The position numbers and the translations under genes were made by a program. Shown here piece by piece: positions 1 through 8,522 of a stretch of 64,000 nt of DNA. Position 1 is the first letter of the stretch. The number at the start of each line of letters is the position of its first letter. Location: NCBI RefSeq assembly GCF_022569295.1, contig NZ_JAKFIA010000002.1, forward strand, positions 186,001 to 250,000, given 5' to 3'. This DNA comes from Pedomonas mirosovicensis. GTDB taxonomy: Bacteria; Pseudomonadota; Alphaproteobacteria; Sphingomonadales; Sphingomonadaceae. The notes below the pieces were generated by a model, which saw only the letters and a program-made list of their open reading frames with translations, made no database searches and was not told the DNA's origin.

Positions 1-372
1 GTGCCCGGTCGGATCGCCGGTCAGGTCGCCGGGCTCGGGGGTGGCCGTGTTTGCGAAGAAATAGTTGCTGCCCGCAACGAGGCCGGTCGGCACCGTTCCA
101 TTGGACACATTGGTGAAGCCGTCCACCAGCGTGAAGGTCTGGTTGCCGACAAGGTTGCCGTCCGCCGTGCTCAGATCAAGCGAACCCTCGGGAACGGTCA
201 TGTCGGAGTGCCAGCTTCCGTAGAAGATCTGGACATTGTAGAAGCCGCTGGTGTCGCCTTCGAAAATAAGAAAGCCCAGCGAGTCGGTATGCGCCATCGC
301 CCCGATCGGGGTAAGGCTCGTCCCCAGCAGAGCCAGGGACAGTGCGGCCTTGCGGCCAACTGCACGCCACAT
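1..372 (-). CDS. Exported surface protein, C-terminus cut by window edge
   Basis: The ATG at 372 opens a 124-codon frame that runs off the left edge. Residues 1-27 are a clear Sec signal peptide: basic start, hydrophobic core ALSLALLGTS, and AMA cleavage before HTDS. The mature part is rich in Gly, Ser, Thr and aromatics (GFYNVQIFYGSWH) and has a Pro-Glu-Pro stretch near the edge (ATPEPGDL). That PEP lies too far inside to be judged a sorting signal. It resembles extracellular exosortase-type proteins, but no enzymatic motif is visible, so function is unknown. Confidence 0.6.
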   Translation of the reverse strand, partial: MWRAVGRKAALSLALLGTSLTPIGAMAHTDSLGFLIFEGDTSGFYNVQIFYGSWHSDMTVPEGSLDLSTADGNLVGNQTFTLVDGFTNVSNGTVPTGLVAGSNYFFANTATPEPGDLTGDPTGH

Positions 373-757
373 ATGTGTTTTTCCTCAACCTGAACGCCAC
401 ACCCGCAAGGGGAGCACACCTACCCCGCGAACGTAGAACGATTATCGTTTTATCGTTTCCTGACGGCCGCGTGTGCCTTGCGCGCCTTCTCCACGCAGCC
501 ATGAACGAGAAGGCGCCTTGCCGGACGTCCGGACGGAACCGAAAGCGCCCCGCAAAGGGCCGATTGCACCGCCAGGATTGTTCGCCAGACGCTATAAGCA
601 TCGTTCTTGGTTGAAATTCAGTTAATTATAAACAGGATCGGATCGACAATGAGACGACCTGAGCAAGGCTCAGGCATTCGGATACGCTGTGGCTGGCTCC
701 TGGCGGAGGGGCTCGGCGGGGCTGCTCCGCACGCCGGGACGCCGCAGATTCCCAGCG
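373..757. other. Intergenic, upstream region of the exported protein
   Basis: About 385 bases without a convincing gene. Open frames here are short and lack ribosome sites. The stretch 430-460 carries a duplicated ATCGTTTTATCGTTT-like element that could belong to the promoter of the leftward exported gene, but no operator can be named. Confidence 0.4.
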
Positions 758-2125
758 TTAGAACAGCGCAAACAGCAGCAGCGCGACGGCAAGGCCAATG
801 GTGGGCACGATGACGGTGAGCACGCCGACCGGCCCATAGGCATCCCGGTGGCTTTCCCCGCAGACGGCGCGGATCGTCGTTACCACATAGCCATTGTGCG
901 GCAGGCTATCGAGCGCGCCGGAGGAAATCGCCACCACCCGATGCAGCGCCTCGGGGTCGACACCCAGTCCAAGGTAATGCGGCGCGAGCAGCGGTAGGGC
1001 GATGGTCTGCCCGCCGGAGGCTGAACCGGTGAGCCCGGCGATCACGGTCACCGCGACGGCCGCGCCGATGAGCGGGCTGCCCGGCATGGCCAGCACCGCA
1101 TCGACCGCCGCCTGAAACGCGGGCGACAGCTGCGCCACCGCGCCGAAGCCGACAACCGCGCAGGTGTTGGTGATGGCGATGATCGCCCCCGTGCCGCCGC
1201 GTGAAAAGGCCGCGGGCATGTCGCGGCGGCGGGCCAATCCCACCAGCAGGGCAAGAATGATACCGGCCCCCAGCGCCGCGACGAGCGCATATTTGCCAAG
1301 CGATGCCGCCGGCAGCAGCGGGCGCAGAAGGGCGGGTGCTTGCGCCGGATACTGGCAGGCGAGGAACACCCCCAGCACCCCGATGAGCGGCAGGAGGCTG
1401 AGGAGCGGGTGCGGCAGCGCCTCCGCCGCCGCCTCGCCGCGCGCATCATTCGCGCGGGGCACGAACCGCTCGCCGCGCCTGACGGCCCGGCGCAGCATGG
1501 CCTGCAGCCATACGGTGCCCAGCGCCGCCATCAGCACGGCGACCACCAGGCTCACCTCCCACGCCGCATAGGCGTTGGTGCCGAGAAACGGCATGGGGAT
1601 GAGGTTCTGAATTTCGGGCGATCCCGCCGAGGTCATGGTGAAGGTGACCGAGCCGAAGGCCATGGCGCCGGGGATGAAGCGGCGCGGCAGGTTCGCCTCG
1701 CGGAACAGGTGCACCGCCAGCGCATGAACCGAGAAGGCGACGATGAACACGCTCACCCCGCCGTAGGTGAGGAGCGCGCAGGCCGCCACCACCGCCAGCG
1801 CAGCGAAGCGGACGCCGATCTTGGCCAACGTCCAGCGGGCGACGCTGGCCGCCGCGCCCGATGCCCCCATCACCTCGCCGAAGATCGCCCCCAGCAGGAA
1901 CATGAAGAACCAGTCGCCGAAGAAGCCGGTGAAGCCATCCGTGTAGGCGGAGACGAAGTTCGCCTGGTCCTCGCCCACCGGCAGCCAGGCAAGGCCGCTC
2001 GCCGCCGCCACGATGGCCGCGCAAAAAGGCGCTGCGATGAGAATGTTGAGGCCGCGCACCGTCAGCCAGATCAGAAGACCCAGCCCGGCAATAAGCCCCG
2101 CCGCGCTCAGGAGGGACAGGCTCAT
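758..2125 (-). CDS. GntP-family permease
   Basis: A 455-residue integral membrane protein with many hydrophobic helices spread evenly over its length. Length, glycine-rich helices and the internal motif TMTSAGSPEIQN, followed by NLIPMPFLGT, fit the GntP family of gluconate/hydroxybutyrate/organic acid-proton symporters. It would import a small carboxylate across the inner membrane; the substrate cannot be read from sequence. The ATG at 2125 follows a GGGAG ribosome site. No catabolic gene lies beside it, so the context gives no help. Family assignment is firmer than substrate. Confidence 0.8.
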   Translation of the reverse strand: MSLSLLSAAGLIAGLGLLIWLTVRGLNILIAAPFCAAIVAAASGLAWLPVGEDQANFVSAYTDGFTGFFGDWFFMFLLGAIFGEVMGASGAAASVARWTLAKIGVRFAALAVVAACALLTYGGVSVFIVAFSVHALAVHLFREANLPRRFIPGAMAFGSVTFTMTSAGSPEIQNLIPMPFLGTNAYAAWEVSLVVAVLMAALGTVWLQAMLRRAVRRGERFVPRANDARGEAAAEALPHPLLSLLPLIGVLGVFLACQYPAQAPALLRPLLPAASLGKYALVAALGAGIILALLVGLARRRDMPAAFSRGGTGAIIAITNTCAVVGFGAVAQLSPAFQAAVDAVLAMPGSPLIGAAVAVTVIAGLTGSASGGQTIALPLLAPHYLGLGVDPEALHRVVAISSGALDSLPHNGYVVTTIRAVCGESHRDAYGPVGVLTVIVPTIGLAVALLLFALF

Positions 2126-2413
2126 GCCATCGCTCCCGCGCCGCGGGCCCTGCCGCCTGCGCCCAATACGTTACCCGATGCCCCAGCCCCCTGCGTCACG
2201 GCCCCGTCTCCCCCGGTTGCGCCTGTTGCACTTTCTCCCTTCAACCCACGCAACACAACCACCACCGCCCGGAACCAGGACGATAGTTTTTTTCCTATAA
2301 TCGAAAGCCTATTACCTGTCAAGCCCCGGCAGGCCGCCAGAGCAGATCATACATTTGGTTGTCGTTATCAGGCGGCGCGCAAGGGCGAAGCGAATTTCTA
2401 AAGCGAAGAATTT

Positions 2414-3004
2414 CTAAAGCGAAGAGACGTAGGGCCTCAGGACATCCACGGTTTCCATCAGGCCGTGCGCCTCCATATCGAGCAGCAGTAACTCCGGCGT
2501 TTTCTCCGGCCTCTTCAAACGCTCGCGCATCCGGCGGATTGCGGCGACGGCCCGCCCTGGCTCCAGGGCGATCGTGTCTGCGATGAAGGCATCCGCACTG
2601 CGCGCCTCAAGGCCGAGAGGCGCCAGCACCTCCGCCGGAAAATCTCTAAGATTGTCCGTGACGATCACGGCAGCCTGGGTTTTTACCGCTGCCGCGATGA
2701 CATGGGCATCCTTCGGGTCGGGCAGCCGGTCGGCCGCCGGCAGGAAGGCCGCATAGTCGCTCACTAGGGCATCCTCAAAGGCGGTCTCCATACGCCTGCG
2801 CTGTTCCTTCGCAACAGCCGCCGGGTCAGCCACCCCCTTGCTGGCAAAGAAGCCGGCCATCGCCCGCTCAGTCTCTTCCAGCACCTCCGCCGACCACCGA
2901 ACCCTGAAGAACTCCGCCTCGGCCAGGGTCAACAGGAGGTTCCGCTTCAGCGCGCCAGCCAGACAGCACGCATCGGCAAAGGCGGTGTAGCGGTTGGCGA
3001 ACAA
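2414..3004 (-). CDS. PIN-domain toxin-like ribonuclease
   Basis: 196 residues forming a PIN fold, the Mg-dependent RNase domain of VapC-type toxins. The expected acidic residues are present: Asp in FADACC near the N-terminus, Glu in VLEETERA, Asp in LPDPKDAH and Asp in VIVTDNLRDF. The protein is longer than classic VapC (about 130 residues), with a helical C-terminal extension of roughly 60 residues. Its start lies 2 bases after the stop of an upstream helix-turn-helix gene, so the two are co-translated as antitoxin then toxin, the usual type II order. Target RNA is unknown. Confidence 0.8.
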   Translation of the reverse strand: MFANRYTAFADACCLAGALKRNLLLTLAEAEFFRVRWSAEVLEETERAMAGFFASKGVADPAAVAKEQRRRMETAFEDALVSDYAAFLPAADRLPDPKDAHVIAAAVKTQAAVIVTDNLRDFPAEVLAPLGLEARSADAFIADTIALEPGRAVAAIRRMRERLKRPEKTPELLLLDMEAHGLMETVDVLRPYVSSL

Positions 3005-3006
3005 GG

Positions 3007-3462
3007 TCAGAGATACTCCCCATCCAGTTCCGCCATGCCGGACAGGGCTTCGCTGCGCCTCTGGTCCCGCCTGCGCTTGTAATCGAACAGGTCCGCCGCC
3101 CTGATCCGGCGATGGCGGCCGACAAGGGTGAAGGGTATGTCTCCCTTCTCCAGCAACGACACGAGAAACGGCCGGGAGACGTTCAGAATGTCCGCCGCCT
3201 GCTGGGTCGTCAGCTCCTGCGTGACCGGCACCAACGTCACTGCGTCACCCCGGCTGATGTGCCGGAGCACCTCCATAAGCAGATGCGACAGGCCGGGAGT
3301 CAGCGTGATTTCCACCGGCTTCTTAGCTTCATCCAGAACGTGCAGCTTCGCCTCACCGGCCGCATAAGCCGCCAGCAACTGGCGCAGCTGATTTGCCGCC
3401 TGCCGATCCGTGGCATCAGGCAGGCGCGCGCCAATTTCCTCAGCGAATGCTGGCAGTGTCAT
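3007..3462 (-). CDS. Helix-turn-helix antitoxin/excisionase-type protein
   Basis: 151 residues. The C-terminal half holds an excisionase/MerR-like winged helix: LTTQQAADILNVSRPFLVSL, then a GDIPFTLVGRHRRI wing and a basic DLFDYKRRRDQRR segment. The N-terminal half (residues 1-75) is helical and has no recognised motif. GGGAG lies 6 bases before the ATG at 3462. It is paired with the downstream PIN toxin and would neutralise it and repress the shared promoter. An AT-rich stretch with a CGAAATATTCG-type palindrome (about 3526-3536) just upstream is a plausible operator. Confidence 0.75.
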   Translation of the reverse strand: MTLPAFAEEIGARLPDATDRQAANQLRQLLAAYAAGEAKLHVLDEAKKPVEITLTPGLSHLLMEVLRHISRGDAVTLVPVTQELTTQQAADILNVSRPFLVSLLEKGDIPFTLVGRHRRIRAADLFDYKRRRDQRRSEALSGMAELDGEYL

Positions 3463-3604
3463 AACCTTCTCCCATCTTCTGAACTGTTATATCCTCGTTG
3501 CCGCAAACGCAGCAATCGAAATAAACGAAATATTCGAAACATGGGTCCACGCCGGGGGGCTTTCCCATTCCCTGTCTCGGCGCGAAGCGGTTATGGGAAG
3601 GCAG

Positions 3605-4018
3605 TTAAAGGCCGGCGTCGCGGGCGCGCAGGCGGCGGGCCAGTTCTTCCGAGCCGGCTTCCTCCGCCTTGTTCACATATTGCGAGGCGACGATCCACCC
3701 CTTGAGCGGGCGCAAGGAGGCGATGCAGCTGCCCAGGATCAGCGGGCCGGAGGTCAGCAGGTGCACCCACCAGCCGGGGGAGTAGGCCAGCTCCAGCCAG
3801 ATGGCGAAGCCCACCAGCGGGAAGGAGATGATGGTCATGGCGAAGAAGGCGGGGCCGTCATCCGGGCTGGCGAAGCTGTAGTCCAGCCCGCACGCGTCGC
3901 AGCGCTTGGCGAGCTTGAGCCAGCTGGCGAACATCCTGCCCTTGCCGCAGTGGGGACAGCGGCCAAGCCAGCCGGTCTTGAGGATCCACCCCAGCTTTTC
4001 CTTGCCTTCAAGCTCCAT
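3605..4018 (-). CDS. DUF983 membrane protein
   Basis: 137 residues starting at the ATG at 4018. The N-terminal zinc-ribbon-like section has two CxxC pairs (RCPHCGKG and RCDACGLD). This is followed by DYSFASPDDGPAFF and two hydrophobic helices (residues about 58-80 and 86-105). This layout is the hallmark of DUF983, small inner-membrane proteins common in Alphaproteobacteria and of uncertain function. An upstream in-frame extension to 4135 lacks a ribosome site and is composition-biased, so the shorter start was preferred. Confidence 0.85.
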   Translation of the reverse strand: MELEGKEKLGWILKTGWLGRCPHCGKGRMFASWLKLAKRCDACGLDYSFASPDDGPAFFAMTIISFPLVGFAIWLELAYSPGWWVHLLTSGPLILGSCIASLRPLKGWIVASQYVNKAEEAGSEELARRLRARDAGL

Positions 4019-4196
4019 GACGACGCGCCTTTCATACCGGCCTTGATATTGGCTTATGTAAGCGCTCCCCCTCTTCCTTGCACGGGCCCTGTTGACGCAC
4101 CTCGGCCGCCGTTTCCCGTTCGCTCGCCTATGCATAATGTTAGTGTCTTGTTGACACCCTCTGTGTTATGGGGTGCCCCGATTGCAGAGGACACCC

Positions 4197-5213
4197 ATGA
4201 AACATTTTTCCTGGCTCCTGGCGGGCGTCGCGGTTGCCGGCATCAGCGGAACGGCTGAGGCCGCCCCGGTGGATGCGCTCAATGCCATGCGCGATTACAA
4301 CCTGATCGTGTTTGACGACTTTCAGCTCAACCATGACATCCAGGGCAGCGTCTACGTGGACGGCGATCTGTCCGGCGGCAACATGGTGGGGTCCAACCAC
4401 AGCCGCTACACCGGCGCGCCGGGGCTCACCGTCACCGGCAACGTGACCGGCCAGAACGTCAAGGTGAAGAACAGCGACGTTTACGTGGGCGGCAACGTCA
4501 CCGGCTCCATCGAGGTGAACGATGGCGGCAGCGCCTACATCGGCGGCAGCGCCGCGCCGGGCGCGGTGAAGATCAACGGCAACCAGCAGGGCCGCACGCT
4601 CGAGACCGGCAGCAGCACCTTCGCGCAGCGGCTCGACAAGGCGGACTTCCGCGACCTCTCCGGAGCCTTGGCCCGGTTCGCGGCCGAGACCACCTACTCG
4701 ACCGCAGACATTACCGATCGCAACAACTACCGCCTCACCGTCGCCGACCTGGACCACAACGGCATCGCCGTCGTGAACCTGGAGGAGGGCTTCCTCGACT
4801 CCCTCGCCAGCTACGGCCTTTACGGCGACGCCCTGTCCAGCCTGGATACCGTCGTCATCAACGTGGCCGGCACCCACGTTTCCATCGATGCGAACTGGCA
4901 ATCCGGCACGCTCAGCAACCTGTTCGCCAGCGAGCATGTGATCTGGAACTTCTTCGAGGCCGAAACCGTCTCGCTCTCAACGCAGATCTTCGGCTCCGTG
5001 CTGGCCCCGAACGCCCTGCTCTCCAACGTCACGCCCATCGATGGCAGCGTGGTGGCAGGCAGCTTCGCCCAGGGCGGACAGGTGCACCTGCCGCGCTATT
5101 CCGGCACCGGACTGACGTTCAACCCGCCCGTCGAGATGCCCGAGCCTGCCGTTGCCGGGCTTGTCGGCCTCGGCTTTCTCGGCGTCGCCGCCGTGCGCCG
5201 CCGCAAGAGCTAA
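4197..5213 (+). CDS. Choice-of-anchor A family protein with PEP-CTERM sorting signal
   Basis: 338 residues from the ATG at 4197, preceded by AGAGG at good spacing; an upstream GTG at 4173 has none. Residues 1-22 are a signal peptide ending in AEAAPVDAL. The body is the choice-of-anchor A domain (YNLIVFDDFQLNHDIQGSVY, then glycine-rich beta repeats VTGNVTGQNVKVKN). The last 25 residues are a canonical PEP-CTERM tail: PEP, a hydrophobic helix (VAGLVGLGFLGVAAV) and the basic end RRRKS. It should be exported, processed by an exosortase/archaeosortase-type enzyme elsewhere in the genome, and displayed on the surface or in matrix. Confidence 0.9.
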   Translation: MKHFSWLLAGVAVAGISGTAEAAPVDALNAMRDYNLIVFDDFQLNHDIQGSVYVDGDLSGGNMVGSNHSRYTGAPGLTVTGNVTGQNVKVKNSDVYVGGNVTGSIEVNDGGSAYIGGSAAPGAVKINGNQQGRTLETGSSTFAQRLDKADFRDLSGALARFAAETTYSTADITDRNNYRLTVADLDHNGIAVVNLEEGFLDSLASYGLYGDALSSLDTVVINVAGTHVSIDANWQSGTLSNLFASEHVIWNFFEAETVSLSTQIFGSVLAPNALLSNVTPIDGSVVAGSFAQGGQVHLPRYSGTGLTFNPPVEMPEPAVAGLVGLGFLGVAAVRRRKS

Positions 5214-5223
5214 GACGCAGCAA

Positions 5224-5256
5224 CGCCCGCACCGGCCCACCGGACCGGCGCGGGCG
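5224..5256. terminator. Hairpin between convergent genes
   Basis: A 12-base GC-rich stem (CGCCCGCACCGG pairing with CCGGCGCGGGCG, one mismatch) closes a short loop just after the stop of the PEP-CTERM gene and before the end of the convergent flavin oxidoreductase. It is a likely bidirectional terminator, although no U-tract is obvious. Confidence 0.55.
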
Positions 5257-5269
5257 GCCTTCCCGGCAA

Positions 5270-6427
5270 TCAGTCCGCCACGTTGGTGGCCTCGGCCTGC
5301 GCCTTGGCGCGGGCGCGCTCCCGGTTGCGAAGCCAGAAACCCGCCTGCACCGGCCACTGGCTGAAATCCTGCGGGTCGCCGCCAAGCGCACGCCAGGCGT
5401 GGTGCGGCCATTCCGGGTTGTAGAGCGCCTCGCGGGCGATGGCGACCAGGTCCGCCTGACCGTCCGCCACGATGGCCTCGGCCATGGCCGGTTCGGCAAT
5501 CATGCCGACTGCCATGGTGGCGATGTCCGCCTCCTTCCGCACCTGGGCGGCGAAGGGCACCTGGAAGCCGGGCCGGGCCTTGATCGCCCCCGGCGGCACG
5601 GCCATGCCGCCCGAGGAGCAGTCGAGCACATCGACGCCCAGCGCCTTGGCGCGCGCGGCGAAGGCCACCGTGTCCTCGATGGTCCAGCCGCCTTCCACCC
5701 AGTCGGAGGCGGAGACGCGCACGAACACCGGCTTGTCCTCCGGCCAGACCGAGCGCACCGTCTCGATCACCTCCAGCGGGAAGCGCATCCGGTTGGCGAG
5801 CGAGCCGCCGTATTCGTCCTCGCGCTTGTTCGCGAGCGGCGAGAGAAATTCATGCAGCAGGTAGCCGTGAGCGGCGTGGATCTCCACGATGTCGAAGCCC
5901 GCCTCCAGCGCCCGCTCCGTCGCCCGCCGCCAGGAGGCCAGATGCTCCTTCAGATCGTCCGCCGTCAGCGCCTGGGGCGTGGGCCAGCCTTCATCGTGCG
6001 GGATCGCGCTGGGGGCCACCACCTGCCAGGCCTTGTCGCCCCGCGCCGCCTCATCCTCGGGCATCAATGGCTTGTCGCCGTGCCACGGCCGCTGGCAGGA
6101 GGCCTTGCGCCCGGCATGGGCCAGCTGGATGGCGGGCACGCTGCCGTTCTCGCGCAGGAACTCGGCAATGCGCGCCAGTTGCAGAATATGGGCATCGTCC
6201 CACAGGCCAATGTCGCCGGGGGTGATGCGCCCTTCGGGGCGCACCGCCGTTGCCTCCACCATCACGATGCCGAAGCCGCCCAGCGCGAACCGGCCCAGGT
6301 GCACCAGATGCCAGTCATTGGCGAAGCCATCGATGGCGGAATACTGGCACATGGGTGAAATCACCAGCCGGTTGCGGCTGTGCACGCCCCGCAGCTGGAG
6401 AGGGCTGAACAGGTTGAGTGACGCCAT
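5270..6427 (-). CDS. NADH:flavin oxidoreductase, old yellow enzyme (YqjM-like)
   Basis: 385 residues, an FMN-binding TIM barrel. The N-terminus LFSPLQLRGVHSRNRLVISP, then MCQYSAIDG with the Cys that tunes FMN in YqjM-type enzymes, and HAGRKAS fit the thermophilic-like OYE subgroup. Further in are EIHAAHGYLLHEFLSP, which supplies the substrate-binding His and catalytic Tyr, and the phosphate-binding VAIARE. It would reduce activated alkenes such as enones with NAD(P)H in the cytoplasm. The ATG at 6427 has AAAGG 8 bases upstream and is preferred over a GTG at 6463. Confidence 0.9.
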   Translation of the reverse strand: MASLNLFSPLQLRGVHSRNRLVISPMCQYSAIDGFANDWHLVHLGRFALGGFGIVMVEATAVRPEGRITPGDIGLWDDAHILQLARIAEFLRENGSVPAIQLAHAGRKASCQRPWHGDKPLMPEDEAARGDKAWQVVAPSAIPHDEGWPTPQALTADDLKEHLASWRRATERALEAGFDIVEIHAAHGYLLHEFLSPLANKREDEYGGSLANRMRFPLEVIETVRSVWPEDKPVFVRVSASDWVEGGWTIEDTVAFAARAKALGVDVLDCSSGGMAVPPGAIKARPGFQVPFAAQVRKEADIATMAVGMIAEPAMAEAIVADGQADLVAIAREALYNPEWPHHAWRALGGDPQDFSQWPVQAGFWLRNRERARAKAQAEATNVAD

Positions 6428-6644
6428 AACGCTGACCTTTCTTACCGAGGAAGGGTGTGCCACGTTCGTGCGCCAGAACGCACGGGCGGCCGGAAAGACT
6501 TCAATCGGCGCGAACCGTAACAGCAGGCAGACCGCCCGAAAATCCGCCGATCCGGAAACGGTCAGTCCACAGCCTTATCCATTTTCTCGAAGGATTGCCG
6601 CATCCACCTTCGCCGTCTTTAGGGGGTGCACGCCATTTAAGAAC

Positions 6645-6660
6645 ACGACATTAATGTCGT
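6645..6660. promoter_or_regulatory. Perfect 16-base palindrome, candidate operator
   Basis: ACGACATTAATGTCGT is a perfect inverted repeat in the gap upstream of a mini-ORF and a small HTH gene. Size and symmetry fit a dimeric HTH repressor site. Autoregulation by the HTH protein encoded at 6903 is inferred from proximity only. Confidence 0.5.
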
Positions 6661-6700
6661 ATTCTGATTGCGGGGATTAGTCTTTTCAGCCTAAAAACGA

Positions 6701-6733
6701 AATCACCGGGACGGACTGGCCGACCCGGTGATT
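6701..6733 (+). promoter_or_regulatory. Stem-loop in leader of the HTH gene
   Basis: AATCACCGGG at 6701-6710 pairs perfectly with CCCGGTGATT at 6724-6733 around a 13-base loop. A smaller GGGA/TCCC hairpin follows at about 6737-6749. Both lie between the 6645 palindrome and the mini-ORF ribosome site, so this is a structured 5' leader or a separate small RNA. There is no U-tract to call it a terminator. Confidence 0.45.
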
Positions 6734-6771
6734 GGCGGGATTGCTCCCGTCGATTCCAGAAGGGGATGGAT

Positions 6772-6846
6772 ATGGACCTCCTCATCCTTCTGGCCCTGAT
6801 CCTAACCCGGATCGAGATCTCGATCAACATCCGGCCTAGGAAATAA
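6772..6846 (+). CDS. Candidate 24-residue hydrophobic mini-protein
   Basis: An ATG at 6772, with AGGGG 6 bases upstream, opens a 24-codon frame ending in TAA at 6844-6846. The peptide starts Met-Asp, has a nine-residue Leu/Ile/Ala core (LLILLALIL) and ends in an amphipathic basic tail (TRIEISINIRPRK). This resembles the membrane peptides of type I toxin systems or a leader peptide in general form only. I do not recognise a family. The strong ribosome site, the structured leader and the HTH gene 57 bases downstream make translation plausible. Coding cannot be proved at this length. Confidence 0.4.
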   Translation: MDLLILLALILTRIEISINIRPRK

Positions 6847-6902
6847 AGGTCAGGTTCCCGAGGGCGGCGCAAGCCTCTCCGGGGACGACCAAGGGAGACA
6901 GT

Positions 6903-7184
6903 ATGCTGACCAGGTTAAGCGGCGCAGAAGCCAGAGCCATTCGCAAGAACCGCTGGCTTCACGGCACGCTCAAGCTGACACAGGAGCGGCTTGCCCGCCT
7001 GTTCGGCGTCGAAACGAGGACGGTCCAGCGATGGGAGGCGGGGGATGTGCCGATCGATGCGCGCACGGCCCTCGCCTTCCGTTTCATCGAGCAGGCCCCC
7101 CAGGCGGTGCTCGACCAGATGTGGGAGCAGGCGACGCAGCCTCAGGCGAGCGACGCCTTCCGGCCTGCCGGCACCCCATCATAA
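6903..7184 (+). CDS. Small HTH (XRE/MqsA-like) DNA-binding protein
   Basis: 93 residues with AGGGAG 6 bases before the ATG. Residues about 25-58 form a helix-turn-helix (LTQERLARLFGVETRTVQRW then EAGDVPIDART), typical of XRE/MqsA-antitoxin C-terminal domains. There is no metal-binding N-terminal domain. It probably binds as a dimer, possibly to the palindrome at 6645-6660. It is separated from the mini-ORF by 56 bases and could share its transcript. Confidence 0.75.
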   Translation: MLTRLSGAEARAIRKNRWLHGTLKLTQERLARLFGVETRTVQRWEAGDVPIDARTALAFRFIEQAPQAVLDQMWEQATQPQASDAFRPAGTPS

Positions 7185-7193
7185 CCCGCCCGT

Positions 7194-8522
7194 TCACACC
7201 ATCGCCACGGCGCGCACCTCCCGCAATGCCCGCTCGATGTCGGCGGGGCTGTTGTAGATGCACGGCGTCAGCCGCACGTGGCGGGTGGCATAGGGCGCGA
7301 CCGAGGCGATGATCCGCCGCTCCTTCAGCATCTTCACCACCGCGGCAGGCGTCATGCCCTTCACGTCGAACGAGACGATCCCGGCGGACAAGTCCGGCCG
7401 CCGGGGCGTTTGCAGCGTCACGTTCGGCATTCGGGCCAGCCCCTCCTTCAGCTGGGTTGCCAGCTCCTCCGTGCGCGTCTGAACGAGATGCGGGCCGATG
7501 CCCTCATGGAATGCAAAAGCCTCGGCCAGCGCCCACTGGTGCTCGTAGGGCTTGAAGCCGCCCGGCGTCATGCGGGCGGCGGTCGATGCCCCCTGCGGCT
7601 CACGGTTTTCAAACCACGCCGTCCAGCTCTCCCCATCGATGAAGCTGGGGATGCTTGGCCGCAGCGCCGCCCAGCCGCGCGGGGTGGCAACGATAATGCC
7701 GGTGCCCCGCGGCCCGAACAGCCACTTGTGGCACCCGGCCATGAAGAAATCGCACCCCAGGCTGCCGAACATCTGGTTCTGGTTGCCAAAGCCATGCACC
7801 CCGTCCAGCCCGAACAGCACCTGCGTCTCCGGGCTGCGGCTCGCGTTGATCCGGGCCAGTCCGTCGGCGATCATCCGCACCGGAATCTTGAGCCCCGTGC
7901 TGGAATGCACCCATGTCAGCGCCAGCACCCGCGTCTCGGGGCGGATTTCCTGCAGCACCCGTTCGGCCAGAGACTCCGGCGTTACCTGGCGAATATCCTC
8001 GTAAAGGGCGATCTTCCGCACCCGCGCCCCCGTGCGCTGGGCCGCCAGCCGCAGGGATTCGTGGGTGACGTAGTAATCCTGCTCCGTCGTCAGCACCTCC
8101 TCGCCGGGGCGCAGCATCAGCCCATTGTAGACCAGCGCCACGCCCATGGTCGTGCTGTCGGTGAGCGCGATGTCGCGCGGATCAACGCCCATGTAGCGCC
8201 CCGCCGCTGCCAGCGCCGCCTCGCGCAAGCGGCCGTTGTTGTCCTGAAGGTAGCCGGCCGGGCTGGCATCCAGCGCCCGGCGATGCCACTCGATGGCCTG
8301 CCGCACCGGCTGCGGATGGGAGGCGATCAGCATGGCGCTGAGGTGAACGTCGTCCGTGTTCAACGGAAACTGCCGGCGGATGCCCGCCCAGTAGCTCTCC
8401 CACGCCGCCCGGTCGGCGCTGCCGGCCGCTGCCTGATCCTCGCTCCCGCACGACGCCGCCACCACGCCTGCGCCGAGGGCACAGGTCGCGCGGGTGAGAA
8501 GGGTGCGCCTGTCCAAATCCAT
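7194..8522 (-). CDS. Exported PLP-dependent aminotransferase class V-fold protein
   Basis: 442 residues from the ATG at 8522. The N-terminus MDLDRRTLLTRATCALGAG resembles a twin-arginine signal, followed by a weak lipobox-like AASC. The rest is an isopenicillin-N-epimerase/cysteine-desulfurase fold. It has the substrate-loop TDSTTMGVALVYNG, the cofactor Asp/His region GLDGVHGFGNQ and the PLP lysine in GCHKWLFGPRGTG. Tat export fits a cofactor enzyme folded before export. The substrate is unknown; members of this subgroup are often annotated only as aminotransferase V. It converges on the small HTH gene with 9 bases between the stops. Confidence 0.8.
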   Translation of the reverse strand: MDLDRRTLLTRATCALGAGVVAASCGSEDQAAAGSADRAAWESYWAGIRRQFPLNTDDVHLSAMLIASHPQPVRQAIEWHRRALDASPAGYLQDNNGRLREAALAAAGRYMGVDPRDIALTDSTTMGVALVYNGLMLRPGEEVLTTEQDYYVTHESLRLAAQRTGARVRKIALYEDIRQVTPESLAERVLQEIRPETRVLALTWVHSSTGLKIPVRMIADGLARINASRSPETQVLFGLDGVHGFGNQNQMFGSLGCDFFMAGCHKWLFGPRGTGIIVATPRGWAALRPSIPSFIDGESWTAWFENREPQGASTAARMTPGGFKPYEHQWALAEAFAFHEGIGPHLVQTRTEELATQLKEGLARMPNVTLQTPRRPDLSAGIVSFDVKGMTPAAVVKMLKERRIIASVAPYATRHVRLTPCIYNSPADIERALREVRAVAMV

